This document shows, one piece after another, positions 1 to 9,645 of a stretch of 64,000 nucleotides of DNA (the first letter of the stretch is position 1; each line of letters opens with the position of its first letter). The notes under the pieces are model-generated. The model was not told the origin of the DNA, did no database searches, and saw nothing but the letters and a program-made list of their open reading frames with translations. The DNA comes from Lineus longissimus (Eukaryota; Nemertea; Pilidiophora; Heteronemertea; Lineidae). The position numbers and the translations under genes were made by a program. Location: positions 1,862,001-1,926,000 of the forward strand of contig NC_088319.1 of the NCBI RefSeq assembly GCF_910592395.1, in the 5' to 3' direction.

Positions 1-406
1 AAGTCAGGCGGCAAGTTTACTGACATAGATCAGACTGATGTTTGATTTCTTACTATAATGGTATAAATTTGTCTGTATTACCTTACCTTATTATAGGGTA
101 TATCGAATGTCAATGAAAAACAGACTTCATATATCAATTTTAAGAGCATTCATTGATATTTGTCCTCCCAAGTAGGGCAATAGCCTGATCTACATCACAA
201 CTTTTGCTGAACCCGCCGCCTGGCTCTAACAAGCCAGTTGCTGGCCTGATTAGGTAATCAAGTTGTCAAACACATAAATGGCTATATCTTCAAAATGGAT
301 GGAGCTAATTGCATTGGGTTTTCTGTATTGTATAAAGTGTAAGGTACACTTTTGAAATCGTCTTCAGCAGAAAATGGCAAAATACCTGGAGTTATGGCCT
401 TTAAGT

Positions 407-945
407 AGATTTTCCCACGTTGATGTAAAAGTTTGGGAATTCCTTTTGCTTCAAAAGTGAAATTATTAAAAATTATGAAATTATTAATGGTGGGGAAGAA
501 CACTGAGGAGTGTGCAGTGTCTTTGTTTCTTATGTCGCATTTCAACAATTTCATTGATTTATTTTGTTCAGAGAAACTTTCTGCACTTGAATTAAGATCA
601 AACCGGTTAAGATAATTGATTTCGCCAGCAAATGAATATAGTTCATAATGTCGGTTATAATTTGTGCACAGGAGGAAACTGACAATACAACCTACAGATA
701 TATTGAGAGTTTTGAACCGAAACCTTGAATAAATGACCCTCTTATTCTTTTCATAGTTTTACCCCCCCCCCCCCCGTGGTCATTTATTGCCAAATCTTTC
801 ATCAATCTTCGGCTGGGAACTTTGCAGTATATCATCATCTTGCAGGTTAAAACGGCATGCAGATGAAAAGAAAAGCCCAGGAGACAGTGAAGCTGGTTCC
901 AGAAAGCGCAAACTCGAGAATAGAAACGACAAGCTTGCTTCGAAC
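407..945 (+). promoter_or_regulatory. Duplicated 5' flank of ankyrin-cGLR gene A
   Basis: This stretch upstream of gene A is repeated almost base for base at 59965-60504 upstream of gene B, and in part at about 55641-55998. It contains a run of about 14 C residues near 761-775, directly before the open frame. It probably holds the promoter, 5' UTR or a first intron, but I see no convincing TATA box. AG acceptor-like sites occur at about 823-824 and 844-845 (TTGCAG), so an upstream exon spliced into the frame is possible. The gene A reading frame is open from 757, after a TAG at 754-756, and has no ATG before 946. Confidence 0.55.
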
Positions 946-3900
946 ATGGAAGAAAATCAACGAGGACAGAGTGGACTTGGAGCAGACAAGCAGGAGGGTC
1001 ATGACGCCAAAGTCGATGGAACTGGAACAGGACAGGGTCACAGGAAACATAAAGCTGTGGTAACTGGAGATGGAGTTAAAATTGATTTGGAGACTGTTAA
1101 TAGAGCCTTTCTTGAATTAGCAGAGAAAGGTCGTCCAGATACTGTCAAGATATTGATAGATGCTGGGGCTGATGTTAATGCCAAGGACATTAACAATGAT
1201 ATACTCTTGCTTGCATCAGCATCTGGAGGTCATTCTGATACTGTAAAGATATTGATAGATGCTGGGGCTGATGTTGATGCCAAGGACATTAACAATGTCA
1301 CACCCTTGCTTGCATCAGCATCGGGAGGTCATTCTGATACTGTCAAGATATTGATAGATGCTGGGGCAGATGTTAATGCCAAGACCACTAACAATGACAC
1401 ACCCTTGCATTATTCAGCATCGGTAGGTCATTCTGATACTGTCAAGATATTGATAGATGCTGGGGCTGATGTTAATGCCAAGAACACTTACAATGACACA
1501 CCCTTGCTTGTATCAGCACGGGGAGGTCATTCTGATACTGTCAAGATATTGATAGATGCTGGGGCTGATGTTGATGCAAAGGGCACTAACAATGTCACAC
1601 CCTTGCTTGCATCAGCATTGGGAGGTCATTCTGATACTGTCAAGATATTGATAGATGCTGGGGCTGATGTTGATGCAAAGGGCACTAACAATGTCACACC
1701 CTTGCTTGCATCAGCATTGGGAGGTCATTCTGATACTGGCAAGATATTGATAGATGCTGGGGCTGATGTTGATGCCAAGAACACTGACAATGACACACCC
1801 TTGCTTGTATCAGCACGGGGAGGTCATTCTGATACTGTCAAGATATTGATAGATGCTGGGGCTGATGTTGATGCAAAGGGCACTAACAATGTCACTGCCT
1901 TGCTTGCATCAGCATTGGGAGGTCATTCTGATACTGTCAAGATATTGATAGATGCTGGGGCTGATGTTGATGCCAAGAACACTGACAATGACACACCCTT
2001 GTTTGTATCAGCATGGGGAGGTCATTCTGATACTGTCAAGATATTGATAGATGCTGGGGCTGATGTTGATGCAAAGGGCACTAACAATGACACACCCTTG
2101 CTTGCATCAGCACGGGGAGGTCATTCTGATACTGTCAAGATATTGATAGATGCTGGGGCTGATGTTGATGCAAAGGGCACTAACAATGACACACCCTTGC
2201 TTGTATCAGCACGGGGAGGTCATTCTGATACTGTCAAGATATTGATAGATGCTGGGACTGATGTTAATGCCAAGAGCACTAACAATGATACACCCTTGCT
2301 TGCATCAGCACGGGGAGGTCATTCTGATACTGTCAAGATATTGATAGATGCTGGGGCTGATGTTGATGCAAAGGGCACTAACAATGACATACCCTTGCTT
2401 GCATCAGCACGGGGAGGTCATTCTGATACTGTCAAGATATTGATAGATGCTGGGGCTGATGTTGATGCCAAGACCACTGACAATGACACACCCTTGTTTG
2501 CATCAGCATTGGGAGGTCATTCTGATACTGTCAAGATATTGATAGATGCTGGGGCTGATGTTAATGCCATGGACACTGACAATGACACACCCTTGCATTA
2601 TTCAGCATCGGAAGGTCATTCTGATACTGTCAAGATATTGATAGATGCTGGGGCTGATGTTAATGCCAAGAGCACTAACAATGTCACACCCTTGCATTAT
2701 TCAGCATTGGGAGGTCATTCTGATACTGGCAAGATATTGATAGCTGCTGGGGCTGATGTTGATGCCAAGAGCACTGACAATGACACACCCTTGCATTATT
2801 CAGCATCGGAAGGTCATTCTGATACTGCCAAGATATTGATAGATGCTGGGGCTGATGTTGATGCCAAGAACACTAACAATGACACACCCTTGCTTGCATC
2901 AGCACGGGGAGGTCATTCTGATACTGTCAAGATATTGATAGATGCTGGGGCTGATGTTGATGCCAAGAACACTAACAATGACACACCCTTGCTTGCATCA
3001 GCACGGGGAGGTCATTCTGATACTGTCAAGATATTGATAGATGCTGGGGCTGATGTTAATGCCAAGAACACTAACAATGTCACACCCTTGCATTATTCAG
3101 CATTGGGTGGTGATTCTGATACTGTCAAGATATTGATAGATGCTGGGGCTGATGTTAATGCCAAGAACACTAACAATGACACACCCTTGCATTATTCAGC
3201 ATTGGGAGGTGATTCTGATACTGTCAAGATATTGATAGATGCTGGGGCTGATGTTGATGCAAAGGGCATTAACAATGTCACACCCTTGTATTATTCAGCA
3301 TCGGAAGGTCATTCTGATACTGTCAAGATATTGATAGATGCTGGGGCTGATGTTGATGCCAAGAGCACTAACAATGTCACACCCTTGCATAAATCAGCAT
3401 TGGGAGGTCATTCTGATACTGTCAAGATATTGATAGATGCTGGGGCTGATGTTAATGCCAAGGACACTAACAATGACACACCCTTGCATAAATCAGCATG
3501 GGGAGGTCATTCTGATACTGCCAAGATATTGATAGATGCTGGGGCTGATGTTGATGCCAAGGACACTAAGAATGACACACCCTTGCTTGCATCAGCACGG
3601 GGAGGTCATTCTGATACTGTCAAGATATTGATAGATGCTGGGGCTGATGTTCATGCCAAGGACACTTTTAAGAACACACCCTTGCTTGTATCAGCATCGG
3701 GAGGTCATTCTGATACTGTCAAGATATTGATAGATTCTGGGGCTGATGTTGATGCCAAGGACACTAACAATGTCACACCCTTGCTTGCATCAGCACGGGG
3801 AGGTCATTCTGATACTGTCAAGATATTGATAGATGCTGGGGCTGATGTTGATGCCAAGACCACTAACAATGTCACACCCTTGCATCAAGCAACTAGAAGA

Positions 3901-6036
3901 GGGGATTTACAAGTAGTTGTGGGACTCATACTAAAGGGGGCTAATGTGAATCTTAAGAACAACCGTGGTGTGATACCTATTCATCTGGCAGTAGAAGGTA
4001 GATACATACAAATCATAAATGAACTAATGAACAAAACTGATTTAGCTGACCCTGGTGCACTCTTGATATTACACTCTTTATTACTGGAAACCGATATTGG
4101 TATGCTGAAGATTATGTGCCGCAATTCATCAGTCTACCGTGCTTGTGGCAATTACGGGAGGACCTTACTCCATGTTGCCGGACAACTCGGCTGCCATGAA
4201 TACATTCAACATTTAACAACATGTGATGGAGTCGAGGTTAATCACAAAGATCACTTTGGAAAGAGTTCACTCCACTACGCCGTAGAGATTGGGAATGAAG
4301 AGACAATACATGAACTTCTAGAAGCTGGTTGTGATGTTCATGAATTAGACTTAGCACGGAAGTCAGTTTTGCACCATGCTGCAATCAATGGACACTGCAA
4401 TCTTATAGGATTTTTCATTGAAAAATATAGGTTAGATCCATATCAGGCTGATGTTGATGGCAGGAACTGTCTCCATTATGCTGTGATCTATCGAAATGAG
4501 GACGTAGTGGCCCTGTTGATGGAGAAATACAGTGATCCTAGGAAGGATGCAAGGGACTATCGAAACAAGACACCGACTGACTACTTGCATCAGTGTGAAG
4601 AAGGCAGTTTGACATCAAAATACCTTCGAGGCTGGACATCAGGAGTTACTGCAATTGAGCTTGGTAACACCGAAAGTGATGATCATACTGCCGGAGAATG
4701 CTCTGATATTACAAATATTCCTGACTTGTGCAAAATTTCAGAACAACCATACATTGGGTCTGTAATGACAATCACAGGACACGATAATGTAAAATTTGTT
4801 AAATATGTTAAAGAAAAGGTGCAACAAGTTATAAAAGAGGTACTACCACAGATCACGCTAGTGGAGGTTTTTGGGGTTGGAAGTTCATTTGAGGCATCAA
4901 AGCATGGCATGCCTGATGAATTTGATTTTTTGGTGAAGTTGGGAGAAATTCTTCGTGAAGATTATTACGAACGTGAAGGATATCAAAATATGAAGAATTC
5001 TTATTTCAGAGATGAATCTGTGGCACCTGTCATTGGGTCATATGGGATGTGGATGTGGAGCAGACTCATGGAATATTGGAGTGATTGCGTATCAAACAAA
5101 AAGGCCACACGAAGTGATGGTGATCGCAGCTTCTGTATGTTATCGCCACCACAGAGACATCCTGATCGTAAAACCTGCACGACATGGATCTGGCTGTACA
5201 GTGATGAAATGTTTACCGACTTGCCAATATCAATAGACTTGGTGCCTGCCATTGAGGTTGACATGAGAGAGAAATACTTGGATCGGGCATCGATGATTTT
5301 TAAGAGAAAAGACTGGAAACAACCAAAAAAGTACATAGTTCCTAAAATTCCATACAGGACCAGCACGGTAGCACAAAACATTAAACCTGACGAACTTAAT
5401 CAGCTTGGGCGAATCTCCTACCCAACAATAGAGGTGGATTACCTCAAAGCTTTGGATAAACGGGTGAAGGATGTCTTCATCACAGCAAAATGTGTGAGAA
5501 AGGCAGAGGTGTGTGGCTTCAAAATTAAGATCAACAAGGGTGATATGGTATGTGGCTACAAAATAAAAAACAATAATGTCAATATTAAGTCGGTCAGTGA
5601 GTTAGTAACCAGCTACAGATTGAAATCTGCATTCTTGCATCTGGTTGGACTGTTCCTGAAGTCAGACATGTCCCTCGGGAAAATGGTCCTGATGGTGTAT
5701 GAACATTTAGAAAAGTGTCTCGAGAGAGATAATCTACCAATGCCCATGGATAATAAGGTCAATGTGTTAGCTGGGTCCAAGCTGAGTACAGAAGACAGCC
5801 TCCAGGTGACCAGGATCATGGCAAGGTTTGTCAGGCGTCTGTACGAGAGGGATGTCTCAGCTGAACAACGGGAGAGAGACTCAAGAGAAGAGGCTCAGGG
5901 ACTAACGAGACAAAGAGCAGAGTACGATCAGGAACTGGATGAATGGATTAAGACTCTTAAGAGGGATTCACTTCGAATTCATCGGAGCGAGAAACCAACA
6001 CTGAATCCAATCCTGCTTTCAAAGCTTCCCAGGTAA
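946..6036 (+). CDS. Ankyrin-array cGAS-like receptor (Mab-21 nucleotidyltransferase) fusion, gene A
   Basis: Predicted protein of about 1,696 residues. The ATG at 946 is the first in-frame Met and has A at -3 and G at +4. Residues 62-985 are 28 near-identical 33-residue ankyrin repeats with no indels, and 986 to about 1218 are divergent ankyrin repeats. From about 1262 the protein resembles the Mab-21/cGAS nucleotidyltransferase fold: a Gly-Ser motif (G1312, S1313), paired acids E1325 and D1327 in a DEFDFL context, a third acid D1431 in SIDLVP, and a Mab-21-type C-terminal helix (SYRLKSAFLHL near 1557). Spacing of the acids resembles human cGAS (E225, D227, D319). No cGAS-type H-C-C-C zinc thumb is obvious. 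The tail is a charged, helical region. In the family, such enzymes sense a ligand and make cyclic nucleotides that act on STING. Here activity and ligand are inferred. The frame is open upstream to 757, so extra N-terminal sequence from a spliced exon is possible. Confidence 0.88.
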   Translation: MEENQRGQSGLGADKQEGHDAKVDGTGTGQGHRKHKAVVTGDGVKIDLETVNRAFLELAEKGRPDTVKILIDAGADVNAKDINNDILLLASASGGHSDTVKILIDAGADVDAKDINNVTPLLASASGGHSDTVKILIDAGADVNAKTTNNDTPLHYSASVGHSDTVKILIDAGADVNAKNTYNDTPLLVSARGGHSDTVKILIDAGADVDAKGTNNVTPLLASALGGHSDTVKILIDAGADVDAKGTNNVTPLLASALGGHSDTGKILIDAGADVDAKNTDNDTPLLVSARGGHSDTVKILIDAGADVDAKGTNNVTALLASALGGHSDTVKILIDAGADVDAKNTDNDTPLFVSAWGGHSDTVKILIDAGADVDAKGTNNDTPLLASARGGHSDTVKILIDAGADVDAKGTNNDTPLLVSARGGHSDTVKILIDAGTDVNAKSTNNDTPLLASARGGHSDTVKILIDAGADVDAKGTNNDIPLLASARGGHSDTVKILIDAGADVDAKTTDNDTPLFASALGGHSDTVKILIDAGADVNAMDTDNDTPLHYSASEGHSDTVKILIDAGADVNAKSTNNVTPLHYSALGGHSDTGKILIAAGADVDAKSTDNDTPLHYSASEGHSDTAKILIDAGADVDAKNTNNDTPLLASARGGHSDTVKILIDAGADVDAKNTNNDTPLLASARGGHSDTVKILIDAGADVNAKNTNNVTPLHYSALGGDSDTVKILIDAGADVNAKNTNNDTPLHYSALGGDSDTVKILIDAGADVDAKGINNVTPLYYSASEGHSDTVKILIDAGADVDAKSTNNVTPLHKSALGGHSDTVKILIDAGADVNAKDTNNDTPLHKSAWGGHSDTAKILIDAGADVDAKDTKNDTPLLASARGGHSDTVKILIDAGADVHAKDTFKNTPLLVSASGGHSDTVKILIDSGADVDAKDTNNVTPLLASARGGHSDTVKILIDAGADVDAKTTNNVTPLHQATRRGDLQVVVGLILKGANVNLKNNRGVIPIHLAVEGRYIQIINELMNKTDLADPGALLILHSLLLETDIGMLKIMCRNSSVYRACGNYGRTLLHVAGQLGCHEYIQHLTTCDGVEVNHKDHFGKSSLHYAVEIGNEETIHELLEAGCDVHELDLARKSVLHHAAINGHCNLIGFFIEKYRLDPYQADVDGRNCLHYAVIYRNEDVVALLMEKYSDPRKDARDYRNKTPTDYLHQCEEGSLTSKYLRGWTSGVTAIELGNTESDDHTAGECSDITNIPDLCKISEQPYIGSVMTITGHDNVKFVKYVKEKVQQVIKEVLPQITLVEVFGVGSSFEASKHGMPDEFDFLVKLGEILREDYYEREGYQNMKNSYFRDESVAPVIGSYGMWMWSRLMEYWSDCVSNKKATRSDGDRSFCMLSPPQRHPDRKTCTTWIWLYSDEMFTDLPISIDLVPAIEVDMREKYLDRASMIFKRKDWKQPKKYIVPKIPYRTSTVAQNIKPDELNQLGRISYPTIEVDYLKALDKRVKDVFITAKCVRKAEVCGFKIKINKGDMVCGYKIKNNNVNIKSVSELVTSYRLKSAFLHLVGLFLKSDMSLGKMVLMVYEHLEKCLERDNLPMPMDNKVNVLAGSKLSTEDSLQVTRIMARFVRRLYERDVSAEQRERDSREEAQGLTRQRAEYDQELDEWIKTLKRDSLRIHRSEKPTLNPILLSKLPR
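1129..3900 (+). repeat. 28 x 99-bp coding ankyrin repeat array (gene A)
   Basis: Exactly 28 units of 99 bp (2,772 bp) with no indels, each encoding one 33-residue ankyrin repeat. The framework GHSDTVKILIDAGADV is almost invariant at DNA level. Variation is confined to a few codons: the D/N after ADV, the residue after AK (D, N, T, G, S), the D/V before TPL, the two residues after TPL (LA, LV, HY, HK, FA, YY), and the two residues after SA (R, S, L or W, then G, E or V). The last unit passes directly into divergent ankyrin repeats. Confidence 0.97.
3901..4605 (+). other. Divergent ankyrin repeats linking the array to the enzyme domain
   Basis: Residues 986 to about 1218 of gene A read as further ankyrin repeats (for example HLAVEG, LLHVAGQLG, SLHYAVEIGNEE, VLHHAAINGH, CLHYAVIYRNED). 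They are diverged from each other and from the array in both protein and DNA. Their age contrasts with the homogeneous array, so only the array has been recently amplified or homogenised. Confidence 0.8.
4735..5840 (+). other. cGLR / Mab-21 nucleotidyltransferase domain
   Basis: Domain within gene A. Seen directly: Gly-Ser codons at 4879-4884, Glu at 4918, Asp at 4924, third Asp at 5236, and the C-terminal SYRLKS segment near 5611. The order and spacing match the cGAS/Mab-21 family. All three metal-binding acids are present, unlike many MAB21L paralogues that have lost them, so catalysis is plausible. Product and ligand cannot be read from sequence. Confidence 0.8.
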
Positions 6037-6123
6037 TGACATTCGGTTACATCACACCAGTTTCTTTCTCGGTGTTGTTTAACCCTTTCTTCTGGAGACA
6101 TAGCCATGAACCTTTCAAAGCTG

Positions 6124-6129
6124 AATAAA
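6124..6129 (+). terminator. Polyadenylation signal of gene A
   Basis: An AATAAA hexamer lies 88 bp after the gene A stop codon. This is a typical distance and supports 6036 as the true end of the last exon. Confidence 0.55.
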
Positions 6130-6465
6130 TGATAAATGCACTTAAGTCTATATGCTTGCAGCAAAAAGTCCTTATGTCTCCTCAAATGCGTGGTTCTGCA
6201 ATATATTGTGTCTATTCAAGCATTGTGGGTCTCTGGTAGCGCGCTGCAGACGGAATCAAAACTGAGGTTCCTAATGTAACCAATGGTTAACAACCACAGG
6301 CTTCGTCATCAATGATAACTGTTATGAATTCGGTTCTCATTGACTGATTGAGTTTATTTAGCTCATGTGTAAGTAACTCAAATGAAATGGCTACGGCCGT
6401 GTGTGAGCATCGGATCAATCTTTCGCAGACAAGTTATAACCATTCTGCTAAAGAAACATACTATA
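6130..6465. other. Non-coding downstream flank
   Basis: AT-rich sequence after the poly(A) signal. I see no gene, RNA or tandem repeat. Confidence 0.5.
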
Positions 6466-6467
6466 TA

Positions 6468-6715
6468 TGGGTATGGGGCAGAAGCAGCACAGTGGAAGAG
6501 AGTCGGTCTCTGGATCGAGAGGTTGTGGGTTTGACTCCCAGCTAAGTCACTGTTTGGTTCCCCTACTGGTCGAGTTCAAGTGAGAGTCTTCTGGTTGCTC
6601 CTTGAAATCCGTGATTGATTTCTGTGGAGACCAGGTAATCATATGGTACCCCAAAAGTGCTTTGAACAGGGAAACATTGAAAAGCGCGATATAAGAACTC
6701 AACGTGATTATTTTA
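6468..6715 (+). mobile_element. tRNA-derived SINE
   Basis: The head has an A-box-like CAGCACAGTGG at about 6484 and a B-box-like GGTTTGACTCC near 6527, the spacing of a tRNA-derived RNA polymerase III promoter. The tail (AGTGCTTTGAACA, then GAAAAGCGCGATATAAGA near 6677) matches the kind of 3' end shared by many animal tRNA-SINEs. No intact tRNA cloverleaf is present, so this is a SINE and not a tRNA gene. Confidence 0.6.
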
Positions 6716-8347
6716 TCATAGTTTATACTGGCTGATTTGCCAAATATCATTTGACTGTTGTGACCTTGAATATTTGGTCAAATCTAAGGTGCTCAGCTGA
6801 CAGATTGGAGTGGGTCAATGAAAATGAGCCCACAGCTACATGTAAATATGGAATTGTGCAAATAGTATCAGAGCTGGTACCTATTAAATATTGCAGACAC
6901 ATTTATACTATATTTACTATCCTTTGTACATATTACAGAGAAAATCGGATGACCATAGCTCAAACACTGGGACTATAAGAGCAGTTATGGAAATCAGACA
7001 TTTTTGATAGTTCGCGCAACTATCTATTTTTTTATGTATTTTAATGTATCTTGATCATTCTCGTTTCACAATGTTACTTAATTAGCTTCCGACAATCATT
7101 TAGCACAGCTTAGTTAAGAATAACATTTAAACAATTTTTTATAATTTGTTTTAATGAGCTTGTTTCATGTGTTATTGAGATGTTGGATCAGCCACTCAAA
7201 AACATGTTTGTGTTGGGCTATTTTTGAATTTCTGTCCCCAGGTGAATTTGTGTTGTAATACAAATGTAGTAGTTACATGTACTAGATTTCTTTGTGAATC
7301 TAATGTTATTATCTAAATTCAGATTTTGGACTCCAGACTGGGAACAAACATAATTAGTTTTCCTCTCTGTGATGATGAATGCATATTGAATTTATGAAGT
7401 TTTTGAAGCCAAATAGCAAACTCATGCCATTTAATCTCTTTGACCTCGAACATTAGGTCAAATGAAAAACTTGTATGAGAGGTGCCTATGATGATAATAC
7501 TGTCATTAATTGAAGATTTGCTGCACTTTTTATTTTTTAAGTTTTGGCCCTCTGGTGGCTAATTAAGGATCAGATTGAACTGAAATTAAGTGTCAAAGGT
7601 CATCTGACCGAGGGGATTATGTGTACAAAATTTGAATTTCATAGGAGGTTATCTGGATATCAAACATACCTTATCTCGGTATCACACATCAATTGTACTG
7701 TAGAAGAACAAAATGAAACATACCTGAGCAAACCCAAGATAAAATAACTGATAGTCGGTCATATTTATCCCAGGCAGGGGGTGCTCTGACCCGTGAACTT
7801 TACGCCAGTCCTGATAAGCCTGAAAAACAAAACATTTCCGAGTTAGGGCGCATGTCAAATATCACGAGGCTGAGAAAATGAACACGCTGGATCTCTCTCC
7901 CAGGCCTTTCAATTACATTGACACCCTTAATACACCTTGTAATTTTTTAACCTTTTTTGGGGACATGTTTTTTTCACTATTAAGCCTTTGGGGACATTTT
8001 GTTGTGGCAAGCCATCGAAATTAGTCAAAAATTCAGTGGGCATTTGAAGTATGTCTCTTTTTTTTGTCGCCACATGAAAATGACACATTTGGGTGTATCA
8101 GGCATTAATTTATGACATTAAGGAACAGAATTAAGCATGTTGAGGCATAGAAAAGGCTTCAGAGGTCAATTACCCCTAATATTCACGTCTCTTTTTTCAT
8201 GATTGGCAAAAATTCATGAAAGAGATAAAAACTTTCATGGTTTTTAGTTTAGTGGATTATGAAATAGCTTCCAGTTTTTCAAACCAATAAGTATTTTTTC
8301 GGATTTTTGATTATTACACATCTACATATAGGTTAATCTAGTTTTTC
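6716..8347. other. Gene-free AT-rich stretch
   Basis: No open frame with recognisable protein features, no RNA gene and no clear repeat on either strand. Short open frames (for example about 6751-6978 and 7544-7747) lack any domain. Confidence 0.5.
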
Positions 8348-8407
8348 GGCTTGACCTAGGTTGTATAGGCTTGACCTAGGTTGTATAGGCTTGACCTAGG
8401 TTGTATA
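8348..8407 (+). repeat. 3 x 20-bp tandem repeat
   Basis: Three perfect head-to-tail copies of a 20-bp unit that begins GGCTTGACCTAGG. Probably a recent slippage product. Confidence 0.9.
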
Positions 8408-8499
8408 ATACTATTTCTTATTGGTCAAAATGAATTCAGGATTCTCTTTATATATTCGTTAAATGCTTTAGGTTTGAAGCACTTTAACTGGGATGTTGA

Positions 8500-8795
8500 T
8501 CAATGATAATTCTAAAACACCTTGGTTACAATGAACCACAGTTTACAGTGTATAACGCACTCAGTGCCTCATTTTGACGGCAGCAGTTATGATCAGGCAA
8601 CCGCGGCCTGCGTTGGTGCAAAATATGGAAGCGGTGAAAAGCAGTCAAAATCTCATTTTTTTGCGTAAATTGGTGTGTTTTATAATAGAAATGGATACCT
8701 CACTGATAGAAATGGTTGTCTCTCACCAAACACTGCTCGTGGAGAAGCGATTTTGCCCAAAATCTCATCTGCCAAATTGGTTTTGGCCAATAATT
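8500..8795 (+). repeat. Dispersed repeat family R1, copy 1
   Basis: Shares diverged similarity with 15235-15480 on the same strand and 29545-29765 on the opposite strand. Shared blocks include the region around GTGCAAAATATGGAA and the downstream AGCAGTCAAAA. Non-coding; probably an old interspersed element of unknown class. Confidence 0.55.
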
Positions 8796-8954
8796 TAGGT
8801 GAGACACCATTGGTATAAATTCCTAAACCATTTAACTTGTAAAAAAGAACTTCTCAAACTGGGACCATATTCTCATGTACTTGTCCGCCAAACTTAGTAT
8901 ATTTTCTATTTCATGTTGAGTATGTTTCAACTTCAGTTCTATTGTTTGAGTATT
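8796..8954. other. Unassigned spacer
   Basis: No feature seen. Confidence 0.4.
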
Positions 8955-9118
8955 CAGGGGCGGAGCTAGCATTTTGGTTTGGCGGGGGGGGAGTAGAAGT
9001 GTTTTTGGGTGTGAAATATGACACTGCTTGAAATTTATGGGCCAAAATCATGGTCAAAAACACATTTTGGTGACTTCATGAGGCTTTTTGCACCTCCCCC
9101 CTCGTAGCTACAAACCTG
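8955..9118. mobile_element. Possible short hAT-like MITE
   Basis: Begins CAGGGGCGGAGCTAGC and ends with a roughly inverted GTAGCTACAAACCTG, about 164 bp apart, with G-rich and C-rich inner flanks. The termini look like those of hAT-type non-autonomous elements. I could not find a matching 8-bp target duplication, so this is tentative. Confidence 0.35.
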
Positions 9119-9478
9119 AGATAGGGCGATATGTTGGACAAGTTGTACACAGTTCATATTAGGGAGGTTGAGATCTGGGACTTATCACAGATCGAGTATG
9201 GATAAAAACGTACAGAAAATTCGTCCTCTTTCTACCGAGTATTCTTCGTATATGTATAAGGCTCCTTGATAAGTTGAAGACACTATCAAGGCAGAAATAT
9301 TTGAATGCCTTTTATGTAGAAAGAGTTTTGGCTGCAAAAACGAAAATCTAATTACTGAGTCTAAATTACCCTGGTAACTCAGAGTCGTTGTAAGACCGGT
9401 AATTTGGTATTACCACGTTCTGGTCTTGGTGGGTGGGATTGTGTATAGTCCATTCATAAACCTGTTGTCTGTGTTGTT
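9119..9478. other. Gene-free spacer
   Basis: Nothing recognisable on either strand. Confidence 0.4.
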
Positions 9479-9645
9479 TAGTAGAACCTCTCTATTAAGG
9501 ACACCATTCGGTGTGACAAGTGTTGTACTTAATAGAGAGGTGTCTTGATAAGAGAGCTCAAATTGAATGGAAACGATCAATTTGGGACTAAAACTACTGT
9601 CCTTAATAGAGAAGTTGTAGTTAATAGAGTGGTGTGTGCTTAGGG
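9479..9645. mobile_element. Tc1/mariner-like MITE, family M1 copy 1 (degenerate)
   Basis: Left end AGTAGAACCTCTCTATTAAGGACACC, with several inverted TTAATAGAGAGGTG-type motifs inside and at the right end. Same family as 31657-31815, 35002-35145 and 45477-45640. Its right end has decayed. Confidence 0.6.

Noticed and set aside
1129-3900. Possible CRISPR array because of regular 99-bp repeats
   Set aside because: No repeat-spacer structure; the units are continuous coding ankyrin repeats in a eukaryotic gene.
5001-5381. 126-codon minus-strand frame inside gene A
   Set aside because: Antisense shadow of the nucleotidyltransferase coding sequence.
946-6036. Bacterial (symbiont) ankyrin protein
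   Set aside because: The C-terminus is an animal-type Mab-21/cGAS domain, and the flanks are full of animal transposons and SINEs.
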